DNA of 10,179 nucleotides from Chloroflexota bacterium (GTDB lineage: Bacteria; Chloroflexota; Limnocylindria; Limnocylindrales; CSP1-4): assembly GCA_025355255.1 (NCBI GenBank), contig JANYAA010000050.1:1-10179 (forward strand), read 5' to 3'. Position 1 is the stretch's first letter, and each line of letters starts with the position of its first letter. The notes beneath the pieces were generated by a model. It did no database searches. It worked only from the letters and a program-made list of their open reading frames with translations, and was not told the origin of the DNA. Position numbers and translations under genes: made by a program. Of this stretch, positions 1 to 6,450 are shown piece after piece.

Positions 1-1
1 C

Positions 2-2587
2 AACTACCTCTCGTTCCTCATCGCCGGCGGTCAGGACGACCAGCGGCTCCGCATCGAGCTGCTCGCGAGGCCCCAAAGCCTGGCAGCCCACGCTCCCGGC
101 ATTGGAGCGATTTCGGGCGCCATCACCGGCGCGGCGGGTGCGGTCACGGCTGGACCCCAACACCGCTCAGTGACCTTCGAGACCGGACGCGACGACGACC
201 GCTTCCGCCAGGTGGTCTGGGATGTCCGCGACCTGCAGGGCCAGATCGGCTCGGTTCGGCTGGTGGACAGCTCGCCCGACGGCCATCTGGACATCGCGGA
301 CCTCCACTGCTCCATGGAGCGCCCGCAGCCGTTTGTCCCGCCAATCTGGGGCTGGGCCGACATCCACGCCCATCCGATGGCCAACATTGGCTTCGGCGGG
401 CAGCTGATCTACGGCGAGGTCGGGGGCACGCTCGCGGATCTCGGCCATTGCACCGCCCAGCATGGCGTGGGGGGCACCTTCATGGGCACGAACGCGCTTG
501 TCATGATCCTGCCGGTCCTCGACGCCATGATCCCGGAGCAGGGGGCGGACTCCGGCGGCGTGGGCCATCTCACCGGCGGCTGGCCGGAGTTTGACGGCTG
601 GCCGCGCCACAGCTCCACGATCCACCAGACGATGCACTGGGAGTGGGTCCGCCGCGCGTTTGACGGGGGGCAGCGGCTGCTGGTCGCCCTGGTGGTGAAC
701 GCCGAGGCGCTGGCCGACATGTTTCCGGGACCGCATCCGGGCGGCGACGAGGCCACAACCACGGAGCAGATCCGGCTCTGGACGGCCACGATCCCGGCCT
801 GGGCGGAGGTTGCCCTGACCCCGGCAGACGCCCGCAGGATCATCGGCGAGGACAGGCTCGCCATCGTGCTTGGCCTTGAGGTGGACCGAGCCCTTGGCCT
901 CTGGGGGAACTGGGACCAGCTGAACCTCAGCCCGGAGGCCGCCCGGCCGCTCATCCGGCAGCGGATCGCCGCCCTACGCGATCTGGGCATCAGGCAGCTC
1001 AACCCCATCCACCTCGCCGATAACGTCTTTGGCGGTAGCGCCGTCTACAAGGACGACTTCAACGCTACCGAGTACAAGCTGCACCACAGCTTCTTGCAGG
1101 TTGAGGGCCAGCCCGACCATGCGCCGGAGGACGAGATTGCCTTCCGTCTCAACGACACGTTCGAGGATTGGTTCACCCAGCTGACGACGACCGGCGTCTT
1201 GGACACGGCCGGCGTCACCCCGCTGTTCCCGGACTACGGGACGATCGCCCCCGGGCACGGCCACCGCAACCGCGCGGGTCTCACACCCATCGGCGTGGTG
1301 GCGATGGAGGAGCTTCGGGCGGCGGGGATGATCATCGACATCGACCACATGTCCGAGCACTCCACGCACGACGCCCTGGAGCACCTTGTGCCGGTGGACT
1401 ATCCCGTGGTTTCCGGCCACGCGACCTTCCGGGCCACGGCGCCGCGCCGCCGCTGGGGCGATGATGAGCATCCGCGCAACGGCGGCGAACCGCCGCACAC
1501 GTACGCGCCGTTTGAGCGTGCCGACACCGAGTACTGGCCCCACGAGAGCGAGAAGACCGCCGCGGTCCTCGCCCAGATCGCGGCACTCCGCGGCGTCATC
1601 GCCCCCATCACCGGCGGGATGGCGGACCGCCTCACCGATCCGAGCGGCCAGATCGCCAACGACAGCTCGGGTTCATCCAAGACCTGGGCGCAGGAGTTCC
1701 TGTATGCCCGGCGGGGCATGGGCAACCGGGGCATTGCCCTTGGCACCGACGCCGTGGCCCTGCTGGCCCAGCCGGGCGCGCGCTTTGGACCGCAGGCGTC
1801 CTGGGGGCTGAAGCTCGAGCCCGACAGCGTGTCCGAGCGTCGCTGGCAGGCCGACCGCCAAAGCAACGGAGTCACCTACGCCGATCCCATCCGTGACTAT
1901 CGCGCCCACCGGTTCGCAAACACCGATGTCTACGACATGGAGGAGCGCGATATCTGGGAGGCCACCGCCATTGTCAAGGCCGGGCTCAACCCCTGGCATC
2001 CGGACCAGCAGCCCGACGGCCCGGGCATCTTCAATCGCACCGCGATGGTGCAGAACAAGATCAACAACATTGCCAAGGGCCTGCTGGCTACGTCGGAGAC
2101 CCAATTGGAGAACCCGGTCCTGTTTGGCGGCGACACCTATGCCGAGCAGCGGGCGGCCTTCCTGGTGGCCCAGAACCCGCAGTCGGCAAGCCCCATCACC
2201 TATGACATCCCAACCCTGCCGGACACGGAGCCGCAGCGCGTGCGCGAGCTGTTCCCGCGGATCTGGCGGATCTGGCAGACATGGGCGCGCATGGAATCCC
2301 AGATGCCCGGGGTCCCCAACAACGAGCCGCTCACGCGTTCCATTGCTGGGCGCCGCGACTTCGACATCAATATCGATGGCGTTGCGCACTACGGGATGTT
2401 CACGGACTTCCTGCAGGACCTCGCCAACGTGGGGCTCGCGATTGACGACCGGTCGGTGATCTTCCAGTCCGCGCAGGACTACATCGAGGTCTGGGAGCGC
2501 TGCGAGCACGTGCGGACGCATCCGAACTCGGAAGTTGCTGGCCCAGCCGGATTCCGGCCGCCACTGCCTGGGCCGGCCGCCGGGTAG
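2..2587 (+). CDS. Membrane-dipeptidase-like (M19-type) metal-dependent hydrolase with N-terminal beta-sandwich domain, 5' partial
   Basis: The frame is open from the left edge, so the true start lies outside the window; a GTG at 170 is internal because homologous-looking sequence precedes it. The first ~110 codons (starting NYLSFLIAGG, later VVWDVRDLQGQIGSVRLVD) resemble the jelly-roll/GH32-C-like domain often fused to secreted hydrolases. A Gly/Ala-rich insert of about 35-40 residues (about 65-170) interrupts it. An amidohydrolase-type TIM barrel follows. Candidate metal ligands are the HxH of DIHAHP (His codons 365 and 371), Glu in GLEVDRAL (878), His in DIDHMS (1346), His in VSGHATF (1418) and Asp in ALGTDA (1748), in the order expected for renal-dipeptidase relatives. 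The C-terminus (FDINIDGVAHYGMFTDFLQDL) is a helical cap I associate with this group from memory. Substrate is unknown; a dipeptide or other amide is plausible. Any signal peptide is outside the window. Superfamily is fairly sure, exact activity is not. Confidence 0.82.
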   Translation, partial: NYLSFLIAGGQDDQRLRIELLARPQSLAAHAPGIGAISGAITGAAGAVTAGPQHRSVTFETGRDDDRFRQVVWDVRDLQGQIGSVRLVDSSPDGHLDIADLHCSMERPQPFVPPIWGWADIHAHPMANIGFGGQLIYGEVGGTLADLGHCTAQHGVGGTFMGTNALVMILPVLDAMIPEQGADSGGVGHLTGGWPEFDGWPRHSSTIHQTMHWEWVRRAFDGGQRLLVALVVNAEALADMFPGPHPGGDEATTTEQIRLWTATIPAWAEVALTPADARRIIGEDRLAIVLGLEVDRALGLWGNWDQLNLSPEAARPLIRQRIAALRDLGIRQLNPIHLADNVFGGSAVYKDDFNATEYKLHHSFLQVEGQPDHAPEDEIAFRLNDTFEDWFTQLTTTGVLDTAGVTPLFPDYGTIAPGHGHRNRAGLTPIGVVAMEELRAAGMIIDIDHMSEHSTHDALEHLVPVDYPVVSGHATFRATAPRRRWGDDEHPRNGGEPPHTYAPFERADTEYWPHESEKTAAVLAQIAALRGVIAPITGGMADRLTDPSGQIANDSSGSSKTWAQEFLYARRGMGNRGIALGTDAVALLAQPGARFGPQASWGLKLEPDSVSERRWQADRQSNGVTYADPIRDYRAHRFANTDVYDMEERDIWEATAIVKAGLNPWHPDQQPDGPGIFNRTAMVQNKINNIAKGLLATSETQLENPVLFGGDTYAEQRAAFLVAQNPQSASPITYDIPTLPDTEPQRVRELFPRIWRIWQTWARMESQMPGVPNNEPLTRSIAGRRDFDINIDGVAHYGMFTDFLQDLANVGLAIDDRSVIFQSAQDYIEVWERCEHVRTHPNSEVAGPAGFRPPLPGPAAG

Positions 2588-2623
2588 CATCAGGGGGGGC
2601 GAAACCCCGCTATTGAGGCCATC

Positions 2624-3421
2624 GTGACTGACAGCGCCCTGCCCGTCCTCCGCGTGCACGCGACGACGGACGAGGTGTCGGCAGCGGCGGCTTCGCTGAT
2701 TGCCGACGGGCTTGCCGCGGCGATCGCGGCGCGCGGCATCGCCCACTGGTCCACCACCGGCGGGTCCGCGGCGGCTGGGATGTACCACGCGCTGCTGGCA
2801 CCGGAGGTGCTGTCGCGTGTGGACTGGCCCCGCGTCCGCGTCTGGTGGGGTGACGACCGCTTCGCCCCCGCGGGCGATCCCCTCTCCAACGTGACAGCGT
2901 TCTACGACGTGCTGCGCCCGGGTGGCGTGGCCGTGCTGCCGATTGACCCCGCGCATGTCCACCCCATTCCGGTTGCGGAGATGCTCTCACGCGGGCTTGG
3001 ACCGGCCGAAGCGGCAACCGCCTACGCGGAGCTGCTCCAGGAGTTGGGGCCGTGGTCCGCGGGCCAGACGGGCGACGCGACGCCCGCGTTCGACGTCTTT
3101 GTTGTAGGCGTGGGCCCAGACGGGCACCTGCTCTCGGTCTTCCCGGGGTCGGCCGTGTGGGACGCGACCGCGCTGGTCACATCTGTGCCGGCGCCCACCC
3201 ACATCGAGCCCCACGTCCCGCGCGTCACGATGCACCCGCGTGTGCTGGCGGCGGCGCGCTCGGTGCTGGTGGTGGCCAGCGGAGCCTCCAAGGCAGATCG
3301 GCTGGGTGAGGCTTGGACAGTGCCCGACGGGTCGGTCCGCGAGGTGCCGGTGCGCGCAGCGATGCTCCCCACCGCCACGTGGCTGCTGGACAAGGCCGCC
3401 GCGGCCAAGATCCCGCGCTGA
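2624..3421 (+). CDS. pgl: 6-phosphogluconolactonase
   Basis: It hydrolyses 6-phospho-D-glucono-1,5-lactone to 6-phosphogluconate, the second step of the oxidative pentose phosphate pathway, in the cytosol. The 265-residue product has the usual length and the DevB/SugarP_isomerase block order: STTGGSAA (43-50, phosphate-binding loop), WWGDDRF (74-80), FDVFVVGVGPDGHLLSVFPGS (156-176, the family signature), HPRVLAAARSVLVVASG (204-220) and the C-terminal LPTATWLLD (248-256). The GTG at 2624 is chosen because the motifs begin soon after it and GAGG (2615-2618) lies five bases upstream. It starts 36 bp after the hydrolase stop and could be co-transcribed with it. In many Actinomycetota and Chloroflexota pgl sits with zwf, opcA or tal; none is visible here, so this copy is separated from the rest of its pathway. 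Confidence 0.93.
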   Translation: MTDSALPVLRVHATTDEVSAAAASLIADGLAAAIAARGIAHWSTTGGSAAAGMYHALLAPEVLSRVDWPRVRVWWGDDRFAPAGDPLSNVTAFYDVLRPGGVAVLPIDPAHVHPIPVAEMLSRGLGPAEAATAYAELLQELGPWSAGQTGDATPAFDVFVVGVGPDGHLLSVFPGSAVWDATALVTSVPAPTHIEPHVPRVTMHPRVLAAARSVLVVASGASKADRLGEAWTVPDGSVREVPVRAAMLPTATWLLDKAAAAKIPR

Positions 3422-3511
3422 AGCGCAAGGGCGCGCGCCACGCCGCGCACCACAGCCATGCCCCGGAGCTCGTCGCCCGCGTGAGCGGCTTCCTTCGGCC
3501 TGAGTTCGGCG

Positions 3512-3517
3512 CACACT
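3512..3517 (+). promoter_or_regulatory. Possible -10-like hexamer of a leaderless transcript
   Basis: CACACT lies exactly 6 nt before the ATG at 3524, and no Shine-Dalgarno sequence is visible there. The identical hexamer sits at the same distance from the microprotein ATG at 7928. It keeps the A2 and T6 of the TANNNT leaderless -10 pattern but lacks T1, so it is a weak match. The 102-bp gap it sits in (3422-3523) otherwise holds only GC-rich sequence. Confidence 0.25.
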
Positions 3518-3523
3518 GCACAC

Positions 3524-3775
3524 ATGCCCATCGTTCCACTGCTCATCGTTGGCTTTGTGGCGGGAATGGTCTCGGGCGCCATCAACGGCGGCCCGGCGAC
3601 CGGCTATCTCGCGTCCATCGTCGTGGGCATTGTGGGCGCGCTCGTTGGCGGCCTGCTCAACGGTGTGCTGGGCTTCGGCAGCCCCGGCGACCTTGTCAGC
3701 GGGCTGGTCGTCGCGCTGATTGGCTCGGTCATGGTGCGGCTGGGGATGCGGGCATTCTCAAAACCCTTGGCCTGA
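3524..3775 (+). CDS. GlsB/YeaQ/YmgE family small membrane protein
   Basis: The 83-residue product is almost entirely hydrophobic and glycine-rich, with three predicted membrane helices: about 4-20, 28-47 and 56-74. The pattern GFVAGMVSGAINGG, then a Gly-rich second helix and GFGSPGDLVSGLVVALIGSVMV, matches the transglycosylase-associated/GlsB-YeaQ-YmgE family (PF04226 type), whose members are stress-induced inner membrane proteins of unknown biochemical role. The family name does not imply transglycosylase activity. The ATG at 3524 gives the normal family N-terminus. There is no clear ribosome binding site, but a CACACT hexamer lies 6 nt upstream. The stop codon overlaps a 15-bp palindrome. 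It is separated by 102 bp from pgl and 70 bp from citrate synthase, so it may be its own transcription unit. Confidence 0.85.
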   Translation: MPIVPLLIVGFVAGMVSGAINGGPATGYLASIVVGIVGALVGGLLNGVLGFGSPGDLVSGLVVALIGSVMVRLGMRAFSKPLA

Positions 3776-3788
3776 CGCGAGTCGCGTC
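3774..3788. terminator. 15-bp palindrome at the YeaQ-type gene stop, possible terminator or operator
   Basis: GACGCGA and TCGCGTC flank a single central G (3781); the palindrome starts inside the TGA stop codon (3773-3775). As RNA it would form a 6-bp GC stem with an AGT loop. No T-run follows, so an intrinsic terminator is not proven. The perfect symmetry would also suit a dimeric regulator acting on the citrate synthase promoter about 45 bp downstream. Confidence 0.3.
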
Positions 3789-3832
3789 CAAAACGCAACC
3801 TTCGGCGCGGATCGCGGGCGTGGGCCCAGGGC

Positions 3833-3838
3833 TACCAT
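3833..3838 (+). promoter_or_regulatory. Putative -10 box (TACCAT) of a leaderless citrate synthase transcript
   Basis: TACCAT fits TANNNT and ends 7 nt before the ATG at 3846, the spacing expected if transcription starts at or next to the start codon. No recognisable -35 element lies about 17 bp upstream. GGGG at 3840-3843 is too close to the ATG to be a good Shine-Dalgarno site. Confidence 0.35.
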
Positions 3839-3845
3839 CGGGGCC

Positions 3846-4955
3846 ATGACTGAGCCCGCCACGGATGCCCATCGTTACTCCCCCGGCCTTGAAGGCGTCA
3901 TCGCCGGCGAAACCGCGCTCTCCTTCATCGACGGCGAAGCGGGCCGGCTGCTGTATCGGGGCTACCCCATCGGCGAGCTGGTCAAGAGCGGGTCCTACGC
4001 CGCGGTGGCGGAGCTGCTCTGGACGGGCGAGTGGCACGCCGACGCGCAGCTGCCATGCCTGTCGGTGTCGCCTGCGGTGCTCACCGCGCTGCGCGCCCTG
4101 CCGCGCTCGGCCAAGCCGATGGACGCGCTGCGGACTGCTGTGGCGATCTGGGGTGCGGAGAACAACCCGTCCTGGCCGGCCACCGCAGACCAGGCACGGG
4201 CGCTGACCGCGTCGTCGCCGTCGGCCCTCGCAGCGTTTGCGCGGATCCGGCAGGGGCTGGAGCCCATCGCTCCCGATCCCTCGCTGGACCTTGTGGCGGG
4301 CTTCCTGTACCAGATCACCGGCGTGGCGCCGGACGAGGAGTCCGCTCGGGCGCTCGACGCGTATTTCATCGTCGGCGCGGAGCACGGCTTCAATGCATCC
4401 ACCTTCACGTGCCGCGTGATCACGTCTACGCGCGCGGACATCGCCTCGGCGGTGGGCGGGGCAATCGGCGCCATGAAGGGGCCGCTCCACGGCGGCGCGC
4501 CGTCCGAGGTTGTGGAGCAGATCCACGAGGTCGGCACGCCTGAGCACGCCGAGGCCTGGGTGCGCGAGGCGATCGACAATAAGACGCGGCTCATGGGCTT
4601 TGGGCATCGTGTGTACCGCGCGTACGACCCGCGGGCCGCGGCGCTGCGCGAGGTGGCTGAGTCCATGACCCGGCGCCCGGACTGGCTGGAGCTGGCGATC
4701 GCGGTGGAGGACACCGCCCTGCGCGTGCTGGCCGAGAAGTACCCGGACCGGCCGCTGAAGACCAACGTGGAGTTCTACGCGGCACCCGTGCTGATGGGCG
4801 TGGGGCTGACGCCCGATCTCTTCCCGGCGACGTTTGCGCTGGCCCGCCACGCGGGCTGGACGGCGCACGCGATTGAGCAGGGCGGCGCGAACCGCCTCAT
4901 CCGCCCGGATGTGATCTACACGGGACCCGCCGAGCGGCATCTGCCGAGCGCGTAG
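3846..4955 (+). CDS. gltA: Citrate synthase (short bacterial form), with Glu at the catalytic Asp position
   Basis: It condenses oxaloacetate with acetyl-CoA to citrate and CoA, feeding the TCA cycle; a 2-methylcitrate synthase role (prpC-like, propionyl-CoA) cannot be excluded from sequence alone. The 369-residue length fits the short form found in Gram-positive bacteria, archaea and relatives. Visible motifs are GLEGVIAGETALSFIDG with LLYRGYPIGEL near the N-terminus, EHGFNASTF (oxaloacetate-binding H180), GPLHGGA (catalytic H215), GFGHRVYRAYDPR (H254) and TNVEFYAAPVL. The last normally reads NVDF, with the catalytic Asp (Asp375 pig, Asp362 E. coli); here it is E309. GWTAHAIEQ follows as usual. 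The frame stays open up to 3720, but that would overlap the previous gene; the ATG at 3846 gives the family N-terminus and follows a TANNNT box. No prp or other TCA genes are adjacent. Confidence 0.93.
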   Translation: MTEPATDAHRYSPGLEGVIAGETALSFIDGEAGRLLYRGYPIGELVKSGSYAAVAELLWTGEWHADAQLPCLSVSPAVLTALRALPRSAKPMDALRTAVAIWGAENNPSWPATADQARALTASSPSALAAFARIRQGLEPIAPDPSLDLVAGFLYQITGVAPDEESARALDAYFIVGAEHGFNASTFTCRVITSTRADIASAVGGAIGAMKGPLHGGAPSEVVEQIHEVGTPEHAEAWVREAIDNKTRLMGFGHRVYRAYDPRAAALREVAESMTRRPDWLELAIAVEDTALRVLAEKYPDRPLKTNVEFYAAPVLMGVGLTPDLFPATFALARHAGWTAHAIEQGGANRLIRPDVIYTGPAERHLPSA

Positions 4956-4972
4956 GTTCGTCGCGCCGGGCT

Positions 4973-5006
4973 GCGCCCTTGAGTCGCCACAGACTCAGAT
5001 GGGCGC
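4973..5006. terminator. Long interrupted hairpin, probable bidirectional terminator between citrate synthase and MFS genes
   Basis: GCGCCC (4973-4978) pairs with GGGCGC (5001-5006), and TTGAGTC (4979-4985) pairs with GACTCAG (4992-4998, one G-U pair), leaving a 2-nt bulge (4999-5000) and a GCCACA loop. It lies 18 bp after the citrate synthase stop. No T-run follows on either strand, so it would be a U-less or Rho-assisted terminator. The position in a convergent junction supports the call. Confidence 0.5.
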
Positions 5007-5016
5007 GCTTCACGCG

Positions 5017-5057
5017 GCGTTCGAACCGCGAACGCGCGATCCGAGGGGCGAACTCGG
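5017..5057. repeat. Two further hairpins in the same convergent junction
   Basis: GCGTTCG (5017-5023) pairs with CGAACGC (5029-5035) around AACCG, and CCGAG (5041-5045) pairs with CTCGG (5053-5057) around GGGCGAA. The first has a competing fold, CGCGG (5013-5017) with CCGCG (5026-5030). Together with the hairpin at 4973-5006 they fill most of the 134-bp spacer, which contains no gene I can support. Confidence 0.45.
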
Positions 5058-5089
5058 CGTGCGCGGTCCCGTCTTGAACCGGGTGTGAC

Positions 5090-6397
5090 TCAGGGCTCCG
5101 CTAGCTCGCTCACGGCAGGCACGGCCTCGCGCGCCGCGGCCGCATCCCGGGCGTCCCGCGCATCTCGCGCGTCGCCGCGTCGCTGCCGCCAGATCGTGAA
5201 CGCGCCCGCCAGGAACACCACGGACCCTAGGAGGAACGGCCCGTCCACGCCGGCCACCGCCGCCAGGGCAGACCCAGTCGCAGGCCCGATGATCCCCGCG
5301 ATGTACAGCGGCAAATAGACAAGGTTGAGCGTTGCGGATCGGCGCTCCGGCGGCACCTCCGTCGCCAGCATCGAGAAGACCATCGCGGACGTCGTTGCCA
5401 CGGCCAGCCCCAGCAGGACCGAGGCGCCCGCCATCGCGGCCACCCCGGGCATGAAGGGCAGCATCAGGCTCGCCAGCGCACCCAGCGACAGTGACCCGAT
5501 CAGCACCGGCCGGTACCCGAACCTGTCCCCCAGCCCGCCTGCCAGCGGCGACACCAGCGCCCCCACCAGCGACCCCACCCCAATCACGATGGCGATGGAC
5601 GTGGCCAGACCCGCGCCGGATCCAACGACGCGCTCCACAAGCAGCGGCGTGAACGGGCGCGACACCTGGTTCGCCAGAAACACCACGCCGTAGACCAGGA
5701 ACAGGCGCCGGACATCGCGGTCGCGCAGCACGCCGGACATCGCCTTGCGCGCCAGGGCAAACACGGAGCCCACCGGAATGACCTCCGGGCGCACCTCGCG
5801 CGTGCCGAAGCCCACGAGCAGCGCCGTGCCAATCGAGAACGCCGCGGACAGCAGGTAGACCGAAGCTATGGACCAGCCGAAGCCGTCAATCAGTCCGCCC
5901 GCCAGCACCGGGCCAAGCGCAAAGCCGATGGGGCTGCCAGCGCCAAAGATGGCGATGACCGTGGCCAGGCGCTTGCGCGGCGTCACGTCCCGAATGCCGG
6001 CCAGCATGACGCCGGTGTTGCCCAACTGGAAGCCGATGAGCAGCATGGCGATGGCCATCTGCCACGGCACCTGCGCCGCGGCCGCCAGTCCAAACACGCA
6101 GGCTTCAACCAGCGCGCTGCGGACGATGACCGCCTTGCGGCTGACCTTGTCCGCCCAGACGCCCCAGAGCGGGACCAGCGGCAGACCGAGCACAAACACC
6201 AGCGATGAGAAGAGGCCCACGAAGGCGAGCCGATCCGCTTGGGGCATGCCCAACTCACGCAGGTGCGCAGGCATGAGCGCGAACACCTGCGACATGCCCA
6301 TGCTCTCGACAAGCTGGGTCAGCCAGTAGGCGGCGACGATGCGGTGCCAATCGTTGGCGGCTGGGCGGGCTGCGAGTGTGGCGGCGGGAGAACTCAC
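5090..6397 (-). CDS. MFS transporter, probable drug/metabolite exporter
   Basis: The 435-residue protein has about 12 hydrophobic segments in two halves. Motif A is present in both: GVWADKVSRK (79-88) in the loop after TM2 and GGLGDRFGYR (287-296) in the second half. GFALGPVLAGG (158-168) matches the antiporter motif C of DHA-type drug:proton exporters, so export is more likely than uptake; the substrate cannot be read from sequence. The start is GTG at 6397, with TAGGGT 6 nt upstream and no clear Shine-Dalgarno site. The C-terminal cytoplasmic tail contains the low-complexity run DARDARDARDA (409-419) and an acidic end. It begins 53 bp after the photolyase stop on the same strand, so co-transcription is possible, although the upstream hexamer suggests a promoter of its own. 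Confidence 0.87.
   Translation of the reverse strand: MSSPAATLAARPAANDWHRIVAAYWLTQLVESMGMSQVFALMPAHLRELGMPQADRLAFVGLFSSLVFVLGLPLVPLWGVWADKVSRKAVIVRSALVEACVFGLAAAAQVPWQMAIAMLLIGFQLGNTGVMLAGIRDVTPRKRLATVIAIFGAGSPIGFALGPVLAGGLIDGFGWSIASVYLLSAAFSIGTALLVGFGTREVRPEVIPVGSVFALARKAMSGVLRDRDVRRLFLVYGVVFLANQVSRPFTPLLVERVVGSGAGLATSIAIVIGVGSLVGALVSPLAGGLGDRFGYRPVLIGSLSLGALASLMLPFMPGVAAMAGASVLLGLAVATTSAMVFSMLATEVPPERRSATLNLVYLPLYIAGIIGPATGSALAAVAGVDGPFLLGSVVFLAGAFTIWRQRRGDARDARDARDAAAAREAVPAVSELAEP
5141..5173 (-). repeat. Short tandem repeat coding the DAR run of the MFS tail
   Basis: About three and two-thirds 9-nt units encode Asp-Ala-Arg repeats (residues 409-419 of the MFS protein). Units differ at third codon positions, so the repeat is old or selected at protein level rather than a fresh slippage product. 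Confidence 0.6.
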
Positions 6398-6403
6398 CGC
6401 GGA

Positions 6404-6409
6404 ACCCTA
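6404..6409 (-). promoter_or_regulatory. Putative -10 box (TAGGGT) of a leaderless MFS transcript
   Basis: On the - strand TAGGGT fits TANNNT and is followed by 6 nt and then the GTG start at 6397. This is the arrangement of leaderless promoters in several high-GC phyla. It lies inside the 53-bp gap after the photolyase gene; no -35 element is obvious. Confidence 0.35.
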
Positions 6410-6450
6410 CCGCAGGTGCCCGCCGCTCGGCTGGCGCGGCAACGCGTCGA

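Noticed and set aside
170..2587. Dipeptidase-like gene starting at the GTG at 170
   Set aside because: The same frame is open to the window edge and encodes recognisable beta-sandwich sequence before 170, so that GTG is internal.
2593..2608. Terminator between the dipeptidase-like gene and pgl (G-run, CGAAA, CCCC)
   Set aside because: Only a 4-bp stem, with no T-run and a 36-bp gap on the same strand; too weak to call.
1673..2962. 429-codon minus-strand frame opposite the dipeptidase-like gene and pgl
   Set aside because: It is antisense to two well-supported genes, with His/Arg/Gly-rich shadow composition and no motif.
3720..3845. N-terminal extension of citrate synthase from an ATG at 3720
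   Set aside because: It would overlap the YeaQ-type gene by 56 bp and adds residues unlike the family; the ATG at 3846 gives the standard N-terminus.
3729..4940. 403-codon minus-strand frame opposite citrate synthase
   Set aside because: It is exactly antisense to a clear citrate synthase gene and Arg/His-rich, a frame-bias artefact of high GC.
4979..5040. tRNA-like signals: GTTCGAACC and a 6-bp stem resembling T-arm and anticodon arm
   Set aside because: The T-arm would pair only three of five positions with a TTCGAAC loop, the other arm has a 6-nt loop, and no acceptor stem or D-arm can be formed.
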